A DNA stretch of 59,545 nt from Paramecium sonneborni (lineage: Eukaryota; Ciliophora; Oligohymenophorea; Peniculida; Parameciidae), in NCBI GenBank assembly GCA_905182985.1, contig CAJJDN010000071.1, positions 296,006-355,550 of the forward strand, in the 5' to 3' direction. A model generated the notes under the pieces. That model made no database searches and had not been told where the DNA came from. It saw only the letters and a program-made list of their open reading frames with translations. Below, piece after piece: positions 41,060 to 52,183 of this stretch. The translations under genes were made by a program, and so were the position numbers. Each line of letters begins with the position of its first letter. Within the stretch, counting starts at the first letter, position 1.

Positions 41060-41204
41060 TATAATTATATTATTTAAATATTCAAAACCACTTAATATAA
41101 ACGCATCTCTAATATTGGGAATTATAATTATCTAAAATATACTATTCAGTAGAAGACTTTTAAAATTTATATATTTCTTAAATTGGATTGAAATATACAT
41201 CAAA

Positions 41205-41630
41205 ATGAAAAGTATTTCTGAGTTTTTAGGGATTCTTAAATGGTTCGACAGATTTAAGTTAAAATTTTGTAAGATTAGAAATAAGAAATAGAAAAATAAC
41301 AAAAGAGTAATAAGTACAAATAATAAATATTAAGGATATGAGAAGGAATAATCTAAGAAGAAAGAACAAGAAGATTAAGTATAAGTTAAGAAAGCTACTT
41401 TTATAATGTTTAGATGGCAAATAAAAAAGATAGTTTATGAGAATATATTTAATAGTCACATATACTTTAAGATTATTTATATAAAAATAAATTGTAACAG
41501 AGCTTCTACTTATAAAGTAGGTTAATGTTATGAAAATTGTCTTATTTATTTTGTATATGTTTTATATTTGGAATAAATACTAATAGTATTAATAATAATA
41601 TTTGATGAAACCATTTTTGATTACAGATGA
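41205..41630 (+). CDS. Hypothetical lysine-rich protein
   Basis: ATG at 41205 (MKSISEFLGILKWFDRFKLK). The frame is open to TGA at 41628-41630, overlapping the next gene's start by 26 bases, so the true end is probably earlier through an unseen intron or error. Basic helical interior KKEQEDQVQVKKATFIMFRW. The 150 bases to 41204 separate it from the divergent Rad9-like gene. A standard-code ORF on the opposite strand is its shadow. Confidence 0.4.
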
Positions 41631-42792
41631 TCAACCTATAGCAAGATCAACTAATTTTTAGACAACTGCAAAGTTAATAAAGGTGACATTAGGATCTGGT
41701 GTATTTGCTATACCGTATGCTTATTCTCAATCTGGATTATTGTTTGGTATACTATTACAATTATTAATTTTTGCTACGTAATATAAATCATGGTGTACAA
41801 TGGTTAATTGTTTAGGAGAAGATAAAAGATAAACACTTATTGAATATCTTTCGTCTGTTTATGGAAATAGGAGTTGGATATATATTTTAGCAAAAGTGAT
41901 GTCTATATTATTAAATTTCGGATGTGGTTTATCTTACATCATATTATTTTAAACAACTATAGGAGAATATTTTGATGATAATTTATGGTGTAAATTAGCA
42001 ATGTTCTTGTTACTATTTATCATTATTTTTGGATTCTCCTTTGGTAAAGACTTATAGATATTTACTCCTATATTAAAATATGCATTGATATTAGTCTATA
42101 TATCATTTGCTTATCTTTCAACTTTGGCAGTTGTACAATATAACAAATGGGGTCTAGTTAAACCTGATACTGAAAAAATTATGATAGCATTTGGTATTAT
42201 GATTTTTGCTTATGATATCAATGGAGTTTTAACAGAGATAAGAGTTGAAATGGAAAACACTATTTCATTTAAAAAATGTCTATTAATTGCTATGATATTA
42301 GAAACTATACTCTATTTATTCTTTGGTATATCAAGTTCATTATTATTTCAATAAAATACTGATTAATCAATTATTACTAATTATCAAGAAGAGTTTAAAG
42401 GAAATTATCCTATTGAAATCACTCTTTCAATCTTAATGATTTCCTATGTCTCCATTTTAATTATTAATACATTAATGGTTAATATGCCAGTCTATTAACT
42501 TGTTAATCTAAGTCCCGATAAAATTAAAAAATTCATTCTCAAAATTATTTATGTCCTTTGCTAAATGGTATTTTTTATAATGATATTTAAGCTTACTGCA
42601 TTCTTGTATCCTAATTTTGCCATTGTTTTATCCATTGTTGGATGCATTTGCTGTGTTTCTTTAGGATATATCATTCCTTATGGTATGACTTTTCACTATG
42701 CTCTTAAACCAATTTATTAGATATTAAATACTATTGTTGTATTATTTGGTATTGCAGGTGGTATATTTGGAATAATCACTTGTTTCTATTGA
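41605..42792 (+). CDS. Amino-acid transporter, AAAP (SLC36/38-like) family
   Basis: Intronless, 395 residues, ATG at 41605 (MKPFLITDDQPIARSTNF), TGA at 42790-42792. The family signature follows directly: TTAKLIKVTLGSGVFAIPYA for the first span. Further spans: GLLFGILLQLLIF, NFGCGLSYIILFQTTIG, LAMFLLLFIIIFGFSF, MIAFGIMIFAYDINGVLTEI (the usual mid-protein motif with AYD), AMILETILYLFFGISSSLLF, ISYVSILIINTLMVNMPVYQ, FAIVLSIVGCICCVSLGYII and a last IVVLFGIAGGIFGIITCF. About 11 spans, as usual. Probably proton-coupled amino-acid transport at the plasma or vacuolar membrane. Substrate unknown. Confidence 0.88.
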
Positions 42793-43507
42793 AGAAGCTT
42801 TTTTTGTTTTAAATTTAAATTGTTAATCAAATTATTTTATACTATTTAAATCGTGATTTTTACACCTATAACTTATTTTATACTATCTTTCTATTCATTC
42901 TAATAACAAATAAAACAATTTGATTTATTAGTTCAATATTTAGGTTAACAATTTCTGTAATTTTAATTCAACATATTCACAATCATTTTTATGTACTCCA
43001 TAGATTATCTATATTATATTTATGTAAATTATAAAATAGATAAACATGTTTAAAAATATTATTTTTTTTATAAAATCTAAAAATATTTCTATTTCGTATT
43101 CTAAATTTATTATTATCTCAAACCCTATTTTCAAGTAAAATTCATTAATTAATAGTTATATTAAAATTAAGGATAATAGATTAATAATAATGAAATTTTA
43201 ATTATTTATCATCATTAAATATGTAAAATTCATTTCATTCAATACGTTAAGATTATCTTATTAAATTCCAAATCTGAAATGTAGAAAATCATTATAATAA
43301 CTTTATCAATAATCTTTAAGAAATTCCCTAAATTTTCTTGTAGAGAGATATAGATAAATTGGATAAATTAATTTTAAATATATGAAAATTTAATGATTTA
43401 TTCATAATAGAGAACTTTTTAATTTTTATGAATTGATAAGAAGAGATAAGTAAAATTTTATGAGTTAAATTAAATGGATTTTCAAATCATATTTAACAGT
43501 CCTTAAT
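42793..43507 (+). other. Unresolved; possible gene 42862-43393
   Basis: A plus frame open to TGA near 43393 contains plausible pieces: MFKNIIFFIKSKNISISYSK, MKFQLFIIIKYVKFISFN and CRKSLQQLYQQSLRNSLNFL. A second overlapping frame is also open. No convincing start or splice sites, so this is recorded only as possible coding. Confidence 0.25.
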
Positions 43508-43562
43508 AACTACTTAAGAAGTTCTGGGTTAATTTGTTAATTAACCAGATTCTTAAGTAGTT
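43508..43562. repeat. Nested inverted repeat (hairpin-forming)
   Basis: Perfect 13-bp arms AACTACTTAAGAA (43508-43520) and TTCTTAAGTAGTT (43550-43562). Inside lies a second, imperfect palindrome between CTGGGTTAATT and TTAATTAACCAG. Together they could fold into a hairpin of about 55 bases. It sits in intergenic DNA far from any recognised exon. Confidence 0.8.
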
Positions 43563-43940
43563 ACTTAGAAATCTTTGAGTATTCAAATTAGATATTATAA
43601 CAGTAACATATATGTATGTATTATTAATTTAAGCATAAATATTATTAAATAATATAATTTCTAATAAGCATTTTTATTTTTTAAATAAGAAACTTAAGTA
43701 TATTGTTATAGTTAAAAGAAATTATTAAAAAAAAATAACAATTAATGATAAAGAGTTATTTGATAATTGATTGAAATAATAAATTTATATATGGTATTAA
43801 TACTCAAAAAACTTTATCTTTTTTTTAATTGTTGATATAAGATAATTCTTAAACTTTTGGATTAACGCTAAACCAAAAATGATGAATATTTTTCTTTTTT
43901 CTTTCTTGAAACTAGAAATATTATCTAGTAAGAATCTTTT

Positions 43941-44715
43941 TCATTCTAAAAATAATATAAATATTTGGATGTACTCAAAAATAAAGTATAGTGATTATAA
44001 GAATAATCCTGTTGCTGTAATTTTGACTAATAAAGGAACATCTCTTTATGGCCATGTATTCCATACCATATAAGGGACTAATGAACCTCTGAATATTATA
44101 TATAAAGCTAAAAATAGAAAAAGCGTAATACCAAAGTATGTCCATTCACATGCTTCATAAAGTTTAGTATGACGTAATCCAACTTATCTAAAGATGACTC
44201 TCATATGCATAGGGAAATTGGATACTTCTGCTGACATTAATCCCCCTTGTTATTATTAAATAAGAATTTACAAATAGAAGATGGAGCACCAAATTTAGAA
44301 ATAGTAGCTACAGCATATCCACAGATGGCTAAAGAATGATGAGATACTAAAGACATATCAGCAAGGTCATAATATAGACAGGCAAGGAAATCATAAATAA
44401 AGTATGACGTACTAATTATCATAGTAAATTGCATCATCTAAGAATTAGGTGCACCAAAACTTGGTTATTCAACTCTAAATGCTAATCTCATTTACCCAAT
44501 ATAATATATGCAGCAGCCCAAAATGTTAAACATCCATGAATGATTGACACTATTCTATTTTTGACATCATCTTAAACTTTCTTTGGATGATTCTTTAAAT
44601 GGACTTTCTAATTTACTATTGCAAATATTGATGTCCAAATAAAGAACGAATAACACAATACTTTTATTTAATCTGAAGTGCTATTCACTAAATCTATATT
44701 TTCAAGATTTAACAT
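43941..44715 (-). CDS. TLC-domain multipass membrane protein
   Basis: TRAM/LAG1/CLN8 domain proteins are ER or plasma-membrane proteins linked to lipid handling. ATG at 44715 (MLNLENIDLVNSTSDQIK), TGA at 43941-43943. Spans: SFFIWTSIFAIV, IIHGCLTFWAAAYIIL, TMIISTSYFIYDFLACLYYD, then the TLC core HHSLAICGYAVATISKFGAP, EVSNFPMHMRVIFRQVGL, YFGITLFLFLALYIIFRGSL and ITATGLFLQSLYFIFEYIQI. The HH start of the core and the E-x-SNFP helix are TLC hallmarks. A 26-nt intron ending AAG lies near 44245-44270. Near 44480 the frame needs a 14-nt intron or an error in GGG. Confidence 0.75.
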
Positions 44716-44984
44716 ATTTTTATTTATTTATTTATGGATTTTAGAAATATTAATCATTTTTATAATAATACTAATTAATTCAAATTCTCATTTATATATT
44801 ATACATCCAAAAGCGTTGATTTTTTATTTATTCTTTCTTTATTTAAATCGACATAATATTTATTAAATACTATATATCCATCGTTTAGTAATTAAATCAC
44901 CTTCCTATATGACTAATAATTTAACTGAAATAAAAATTAAAATCTGAAAAAAATTAGTATCATTAACTTGGTAAAAATTGTTAA

Positions 44985-45308
44985 ATGATTTAATCAATAA
45001 AATAAATATACTCTATTAAAAATAGAATAAGTTATTCTGCATTAAATGAAGAATGTTTAGAAAAATAATTATATCAATATGTTGAATTTATTAGAAATAA
45101 AATATAATAATTAATAATATTAATTATGAAAATAAGGATGTACTCAAGAGATCTATAATTAAGAATCTAAGGTTTATATATAGTTTTTAATATCTTAAAT
45201 GATATTTAGAATAAATTTATGAAGTTTAAAATAATTTTTAGGAGATAGATATCAAATTAGATGATAAATTTTATCTATATATATTAAATATTTAAAATCT
45301 ATTATATT
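44985..45308 (+). CDS. Possible hypothetical gene, frame uncertain
   Basis: ATG at 44985 (MIQSIKQIYSIKNRISYS) continues NEECLEKQLYQYVEFIRNKI. A shifted frame then gives NYENKDVLKRSIIKNLRFIY. A 27-nt intron and an 18-nt intron would join it to YEEIDIKLDDKFYLYILNI. A one-base shift near 45115 is needed, and the stop is unclear because the frame runs into the next gene's start. DNA from 44716 to 44984 shows nothing. Confidence 0.3.
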
Positions 45309-47343
45309 ATGATTAATTGTCAATTCTGTAGGAAAAAGATTGATGAAGAAAAATTGATGTTACATGAAATGTATTGCGAAAGAAATTGTATCAAATGTGA
45401 TAGATGTGGTTATATGTATGATTAAAACGATCCAGAATCACATGAAGAGGAATTTCATTAATTATAATAATGTCCTCATTGTAAAGAATAATTTTAAGGT
45501 TTTATATATTGTTATATAACTTTTAGATCTAAAAAAACATAATTGTTAAGAATTACCTATTTTATGTTAATATTGTAAATTAGAAATTCCAATCAAATCA
45601 TTTTCATTACATGAAATTTAATGTGGAAGTAGAACTGAAGTTTGTGATTCATGCAAACAATATATTAAAATGAGTGAATATCTAATCCATTAATCAATTT
45701 GTCAATAAAAAAAATTTGATAAATTAGGAAGAGGAGAGAAACTTGATGATTTCCCATCAATATAAGAAGTATAGAAACCTTCTAAACCATAAACTTATGA
45801 TGAGGTTATTAAAAATAAATAAGAATAATAGAAATAAGCCAATAATAAAATTTAAACATCATAACCTGCTGAATTTAAGCCTGGATATGGAAAAATTGAA
45901 AATCCTTATGACTTTTAACCTAAATTGTAAGATAACAATTTTGATTAGAAGTAAGAATTCTAAACTGGTTTACATAAAGCAAATAAGAATTATGTCAATA
46001 ATTAAATGTAAAAATACACTTCAGAATCAATAAATAGTAAAGATTAAGAAAAATAATTTGAAGATCCGAAATATAGTCAACAACCTAAATTAAATTAAGG
46101 ATTAAGATCCACTTAAGATGTTTATGATTATAAATAGAGATAAATTCAATAATAATTAAATCAAGATGAAAAATAATATTAATAAAATAATAACATTATC
46201 AATCAAGATAATAAATTAACATAGTCAAATAATTAAAAATAATATTCAAGATTTACTATTCCTTAAACTTAAAACCCATTTGATCCAAGAGTTAAACCAA
46301 TTCCCAATTAAAATAACGACATCAAACCATTACCTTATCCTACTCGAGATTAATAAATATCACAAAAAAATTAATACAATTAATACTATAATAATGAAAT
46401 TAAAAATCCTCCTAAATATTAAACATAAGAAAGAATTAGTTAAGACAAATATGAAAGACCTTTAAACAATCAAGAAAAATATTACAATGAAAAAAGAATT
46501 TATGAATAAACAACTAATAATTATTTTTAAAATTAAGATGATAGATTAAAAAAATATCCTGATGAATAAGAAGTAAATCAACAGCAAAGAACTTAAATAA
46601 GTTAAAGAAATTATAAATCAACATACACTACTTAAGAATCTCAAAAATAACCTTATGTTTCCAATCTATCAAATAATTAGAGTATATAATAAGACAATAG
46701 AAAGTTGTCTTCTTAAAAAAGTGGAGAAAATACTCAATTCTAATATGTTAGAAATCCAAAAGCACATTAGTAACCAACTTATTCACAATAATAACCATCA
46801 CAAAAATTATCAGAATAACAATAAAAATTTTAGGAAAATTAAAACAATTCTTATTTAGATAAGTAAACTAAATCTTATGATTAACATATAAAAAAATAAG
46901 ATGATTATTAATAAGTATAAAGATAGTAAAATAATGACTAAATTAAACAAAATTCCTATTAATAAAGATAATATGATTATCAAAATTATTAATAAAGTAA
47001 ATTAAATAATAATAGAGATAATCAAACTAATAATCATAAGCCAGAGAATAATCCTAATTTTAACGATAGTGTAATTGCCAAAAACTTATCTGAATAATTT
47101 TTAGCTGAAGATTTGCAAATGACTTAAGAATAAATGTAAGAATAAAAAGAACTTTATAAAATGATGGAGGAAAAAGCAAAATAACAAAAAGAAATGATAA
47201 ATTCTTAAAAATAGAATTAATAATAAGCAACTCGATTGCCAAATGTAGAATTACCTAATGAATTTGATTTTATGACAGAAGAGGAGATGTTAATATAGTA
47301 ATAGTTATTAGAAAAATTTGAGTAATAAAAAAAAAGAAAATGA
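45309..47343 (+). CDS. TRAF-type zinc-finger protein with long Q/N-rich region
   Basis: About 668 residues. ATG at 45309, one 28-nt intron (45499-45526), TGA at 47341-47343. The N-terminal ~125 residues carry TRAF/XAF1-type CCHC fingers: MINCQFCRKKIDEEKLMLHE then CERNCIKCDRCGYMYD, CPHCKEQFQ, CQYCKLEIPIKSFSLHEIQC and CDSCKQYIKMSEYLIH. The middle ~450 residues are extremely Q/N/Y-rich (prion-like) with repeated FDPRVKPIPN and NPFD-type motifs. The C-terminal ~90 residues form an acidic coiled coil (EQFLAEDLQMTQEQMQEQ, EFDFMTEEEMLI). Possibly a scaffold or ubiquitin-pathway protein by family; the Q/N tract suggests condensate behaviour (inference). Confidence 0.8.
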
Positions 47344-47384
47344 TGAATTTTAATATTAACAATAATAAATTTAAATTTGTAAAC

Positions 47385-48684
47385 ATGTACCTTGAATTTG
47401 ATGAAGACTTTTATTAAATTTAGAATTACGTCAAATAAGTAAATTCAAATCTTGTAGTACTTCCTTAAGACAATGTTGAATCTGAAATAGAACTTTTCGA
47501 AAAGATGATTCTACAAATTAAAATATATGGTTCAAAAATAATTGAATTATATCAATCACTAGATGAAATATGTCCAACAGATAGATAAATTGAAGCCTTT
47601 ATTCCATAGGCAAAGATAGAATAAATTGATTACGATTAAGTATGGTTGGCCCTGAATAAGGGATTTGTGAATGATACTTATAAAGCAATGGATTTAATGT
47701 AGTAATTAGATTACACAATTAAATTGAATTAGAGTTAATAGGGAAAATTTATAGAATTCTTATAAATTACATGTAGAGCTAAGGATAGGGAATTAGAGAA
47801 ATTAAGTCAATTATTTCCAAATCAATATCCATAATCTTATTTCAAATAGATTGAACATTTAACTGAAATGCTTCATTAATACAGTTAAATGGTACCATTA
47901 TTAGTATAGGAAAATGAGAATTTAAGATAAGAGATTGAAAATTCAAAGAATTATGATAGTGAGGGAAAAAACAATGAAATTAGTTAATTACGTTTACATC
48001 TCTAAAATATAGAAAAACAATTGATTGAGACTTAATCATAAAATGAATATTATTAATAAATGATTAAGGCTGAAGAATAAGTGAGATAAAATAAAACTTA
48101 ATTATAAATGTTATAAATTGATAATTAAGATTTACTATTTAAGAATAATACATTTTAAGAGGAGATTAAAAATTATTAGGATCAAATTAAGACATAAAAT
48201 GAAAGTTTTGATAGAATGTAGTTGGAATATAAAAAGATAATTTAAAAGAAAAATTAATAGATACAAGAAATGGAAGAGAAAAAAAATAATTTAGATTTAA
48301 CAATAAAAAATAATAATTAAGTAGACATAGATCTAATTTAATCAAAAATTTAATAATTTAAATCATTATATGAATAAAAAATTAAACATTTAACAGGGAC
48401 TATAACTTATTTAGAGTCTGAGAATTTTAAGTTAAAAGATTTAGTTAGATCATCTGCTTAAGAAGTTGATAGTTTAAGATTGTAAATAGAGAAGATTATA
48501 TCAAGTAATAATAAAAAGACTTTGAAATTACCAAAGAAAAGTCAATAAGAATATGTATAAGTAAGATATTGATAATAACATTAAGTTATACCAAAAGTAT
48601 TAAGAGGTAGTTGAAAAGAATGAATAATTGAGTTAACAATTATATAGTTAGATATTAGATGGTAGCGTATTATCCCATATTTGA
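47385..48684 (+). CDS. Long coiled-coil protein
   Basis: ATG at 47385 (MYLEFDEDFYQIQNYVKQ) preferred. An in-frame ATG at 47343 overlaps the previous gene's TGA. One 25-nt intron ending AAG at 48561-48585, TGA at 48682-48684, about 424 residues. Residues 1-150 look globular (YGSKIIELYQSLDEICPTD, WLALNKGFVNDTYKAMDL). From about 160 it is a continuous coiled coil: LVQENENLRQEIENSK, QLRLHLQNIEKQLIETQSQ, LTGTITYLESENFKLKDLV. Likely a basal-body, centriolar or ciliary structural protein, judged only from architecture. It starts 41 bases after the TRAF-type gene. Confidence 0.7.
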
Positions 48685-48940
48685 TTTTTGTGTTTTTTAC
48701 TTAATTAAAATAAATAATTGTAAATCTTAATTTTTGATATGTTGAAGTGCAAAAGACATTTTATAAATATTGAGACAATTTAAATGTTAAGTTATAATAT
48801 ATAAATTTATGTTTACTTTTATCTAAATTCTATAATAATAATGTAGCAATAATTTATAAATAATGATTAATTATCTTCAATATCATTTTATAGAGAAGAT
48901 CAATTTACTATTTAATACAGTATTAATTAAAATAAAATTA

Positions 48941-49357
48941 ATGGGAAGTGGGTAGTGTTGTTAGAAAATAGAAAGAGTTGAAACATTTTAATATGATGAT
49001 GAAACCTCACATCATGAGACATCAAAAAGAGGATCTTTGAAATAAGGAGAATAATTACCATAAATGTTAAGTTAATCAGATTCAGATGAAGAATATCCAA
49101 AGCGAAAATAACATTAATTTGGGGTTATGAAGGAACCACAAAAAACATCATAACTTTCTACAATATAATAATATTCATTTCAAAGTTTTTCATCAGAACA
49201 ATAATTTCAAAATTTTGTTACATTTTAAGCATTACCATCTTAACATGGAATATAGGGAAATCTATTTTAAAAGTTTTCAGCAGAAATGAATTAAATTGTC
49301 TAAACATAATAAACATAGGCACCAAAAAACTCAAAAAAAGTTTAATTTGCAATTTGA
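48941..49357 (+). CDS. Small protein with myristoylation/palmitoylation start
   Basis: ATG at 48941, intronless, TGA at 49355-49357, 138 residues. Begins MGSGQCCQKIERVETF: Gly2 with Ser-like context for N-myristoylation and two Cys at 6-7 for palmitoylation, so membrane anchoring is likely. The rest is disordered, Q/S-rich with an acidic-serine patch SQSDSDEEYPKRK (casein-kinase-like) and SSEQQFQNFVTFQALPSQ. No domain recognised. Possibly a membrane-attached adaptor (inference). Confidence 0.6.
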
Positions 49358-49395
49358 TTAAGATTCTTAGAATACTCATATTAATTTAATATAAA

Positions 49396-50401
49396 TCAAA
49401 AATCTTTTTCATAGTTAAATGTTTTCCAAGATTGTTTTTCTTATTTTAGCAATTCATGTTATTTAATAAAGCTCATAAATGATTAAACTTAATTAATTTA
49501 GATTTCTTATGGTGATGATGAATCATCGATTTCTATTTATTCATCTTTTTCTTATATATCTTTTCTCTAACATTTTTTATAATCAACACAATCATCATCA
49601 CTTTCATTTTCATCATAATCTTCAACTTCTTCTTCAACTGCTACATTATCATTACTACAACTTTCATTTTCTGGATATTCATAAGCATCTTAATCAGTAC
49701 GTTATGAGTCTTCACTATCAATACTTTAATTGTGATCACTATCAATATAATAATTATCAAAATATTTTTCTATTTGTTTAGCATCTATATTCATTACTGT
49801 ACTCTTTTTTTCTTAATTCATTTGACTCTTGTTCACTTATTTTATTACATAATAATCTTATTCTAATTCTTCATCTTTTTTATCATCATAACATTTTAAT
49901 TTATTTTTATCTTATTCTAATTGAATAATCAACTAGATTTAATCAGATAATAATCACTTTATTTCTATTTTCTTATAATATTTTCTCTCTTATATCTTTT
50001 CTATATTTATCTACAAATTATTCTCTTCTAATCTTCAAAATACTATTTTATTATGTATTCTCACTATATTAAGTAACAGAATCAAATTTTAGTTTCTCTA
50101 AAACTAAACTTTTATAATTGAAATTAAAATTTACATCTTTTGTGTTTCATCATTAATTGATAACTTTTCTGTTTAATTAATCACATCATCAATATTTAAT
50201 TTTTGTTTTTTCCTAGAATTAATAAATTAAATGATTTCTTCATCGTTTGATAAATCTTTAATTTTACTTTTAAATTATACAAATGTTGTCAAATGATTAA
50301 TCTCCTAATTTTCTTTTTATACTAAATATCAATTCTTAATCTTTTTGATTTTGTTAAACATTTTTTTTGACAAATGCCTTTAATTCTTTTCTTTCAAACA
50401 T
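49396..50401 (-). CDS. Acidic hypothetical protein
   Basis: ATG at 50401 (MFERKELKAFVKKNVQQN), TGA at 49396-49398. The middle reads KIKDLSNDEEIIQFINSRK and ILKIRREQFVDKYRKDIREK. A 25-nt intron ending TAG (about 49937-49961) joins to LIIQLEQDKNKLKCYDD. The C-terminal 120 residues are very acidic (VEEEVEDYDENESDDDC). Two one-base shifts are needed, at about 50300 and about 50142 (an A-run, CACAAAAGATG). Family unknown. Confidence 0.5.
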
Positions 50402-50457
50402 TTACCAAAAAATGACTTTATTTAATATTAATTAAAAAACTTAAATGAATAATTAAT

Positions 50458-51025
50458 TCATATATCATCTATTCCAAAAATTAAAGAAATGGTTAATTTT
50501 AAACCATTTATATTCTTTAAATAAAATTTAACACAACATTCAAGTTCATCTATAAGTTAATCATCTTTTATATCAAATATATGTCTAATTAATTCTATTT
50601 AATACATATAAAAATACTAAACTTAAATTTAAAGTACTATAAAAAATACTTTAAGTATGTTCCAATTCAATTTAATCAATATCAATATCAACAATCCTAT
50701 TATAAAATATCCAAATAAATTAATCAAAATAATTATTATTTCTAATTCTGCTAAAGATAATATTGTCTGCCAAACCTAAATCATCTAGATTCATAATCTA
50801 AAATATTATTGAATACAAATCTTCAGATTCAACTCCAAAAATATACTATATATCAAATTATATTCAATAAAATTAAAATTTGATTATCCTAAAATCATTT
50901 TTATTGACAAGGAATATTAAGTAATTATGATTTATCATAAAGAATTATTCATAAATGAGCGCTCAAAATTTTCCCAAACATCAGAATTATAATTCAAATA
51001 TAAAATTCAATATTTTCAAATTCAT
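50458..51025 (-). CDS. Hypothetical F-box/SOCS-like small protein
   Basis: TGA at 50458-50460. The start may be ATG 51025 (MNLKILNF) with a one-base T-run problem before YLNYNSDVWENFERSFMNNS. The best part is ESEDLYSIIFQIMNLDDLGL, FIWIFYNRIVDIDIDQIELE and, after a 28-nt intron ending AAG, YQIELIRHIFDIKDDQLIDE and LECCVKFYLKNINGLKL. The W-x-FERSF and repeated ILxLDDL patterns are loosely F-box-like, not diagnostic. Confidence 0.4.
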
Positions 51026-51241
51026 TAATTAAATTTTAGATTTCAGGCATCAAGACTATGTAGATGATTAAATGCTTTCAGACATTACATATGCCTTAAA
51101 TTTAACTATTTAGAGTGTGATTTACTAACTACTCACTTTCTTGAGTATTTTAAATACAACTCTAACCATACACTTTCACATATACCGATTGCTTTTGTGA
51201 AATTTATTCATTGTTATATCAATCATAAGTTCAATTATAAA

Positions 51242-51296
51242 AGCCATCTTAATATATATGTTGATACATTAATTTATCAACATAATGTAGATGGCT
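51242..51296. repeat. Imperfect inverted repeat (hairpin)
   Basis: Arms AGCCATCTTAATATATATG.. (51242-51266) and its near complement ending ..AATGTAGATGGCT (51275-51296) pair over more than 20 bases with a few mismatches around a short AT loop. It lies in a 540-base gap between divergent genes (51026-51565) that otherwise shows nothing recognised. Confidence 0.75.
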
Positions 51297-51565
51297 AAAT
51301 AAAATCGGGGTTTATTAGCAGATATAAATTAAATATTTATTTCTGTCAGTCACTCTTGGATATTCAATTTAAAATTCATAAATTTGATACTTTTCAAAGA
51401 TTTTAACATCTTTATAAATAATTTTTTAAACATATATATTTTTTATCAAATAGTTTTTTTTAAAAGAATGAAAGGTACGCATCATTTTTCTAATTACTAT
51501 TATAATGATGATTTTATATCTTTTATAAAGTTAAGATTATAGGAATTAATAATAAATATTACAAA

Positions 51566-52075
51566 ATGTCATGCGTATTAGAGGATTTAGGGAGAGTATT
51601 CCCAAAGAAATCAGTTTTACTAAAAACTTATATGTTGGGATGTTTTTACTTGTTTTATTAAACAATCAAGCCTGAAGAAAAAAAGAAAGATAAATAAAAA
51701 ATAACAGATTTAAGACCAAATGTTATAAGAAATCAATCTCAACGAAATTTATATTAAATGAAAACAATGCATGATCAATAGAAATAAATAAAGAAATAGT
51801 AAAATACTTGTTATGGTTTAATGGAATTGAGTAAATAATTAAATTAAATTAGGAACGTCCATATTCTGTCCTCAAGAATAAAAATTAAGCAATTCAACTT
51901 TTTAAGTGGTATGAAAGTTACATATATGTAGCATATACTTGAAATACATTCTAAAAAATTCTAAAACTTTTGTTTGGATGACTTATCAACAATTGAAAGT
52001 GAATTTATCCCTGATCTTAAATTTGATCTTTAAAATCATTCACCAGTTGATATGACTCAAAGCTGCATGTTTTGA
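51566..52075 (+). CDS. Hypothetical basic protein
   Basis: ATG at 51566 (MSCVLEDLGRVFPKKSVLLK), no intron, TGA at 52073-52075, 169 residues. The first 35 residues include a short hydrophobic stretch (YMLGCFYLFY). The middle is K/Q-rich (QMKTMHDQQKQIKKQQN). The end is more ordered: FLSGMKVTYMQHILEIHSKK, DLSTIESEFIPDLKFDL, SPVDMTQSCMF. No family recognised. Confidence 0.5.
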
Positions 52076-52183
52076 ATGACTATTTTCATACTTCTTGCTT
52101 ATTATACATACAAGAATATAAATATATATAAAACTAAAATTTATTTTAAAACCCTTTTTTTAATCAGTTATTTATTTAAAATA

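Noticed and set aside
41259..41459. Minus-strand hydrophobic ORF MTIKYILINYLFYL
   Set aside because: Opposite strand of a lysine-rich plus frame that starts at 41205; hydrophobic runs are the expected complement.
43879..44073. Plus-strand ORF starting MMNIFLFSFLKLE
   Set aside because: Antisense to the C-terminal part of the TLC-domain gene.
49509..49781. Plus-strand His/Phe-rich 90-codon ORF
   Set aside because: Antisense to the acidic C-terminus of the minus-strand gene at 49396-50401; GAT/GAA repeats read as His and Phe on the other strand.
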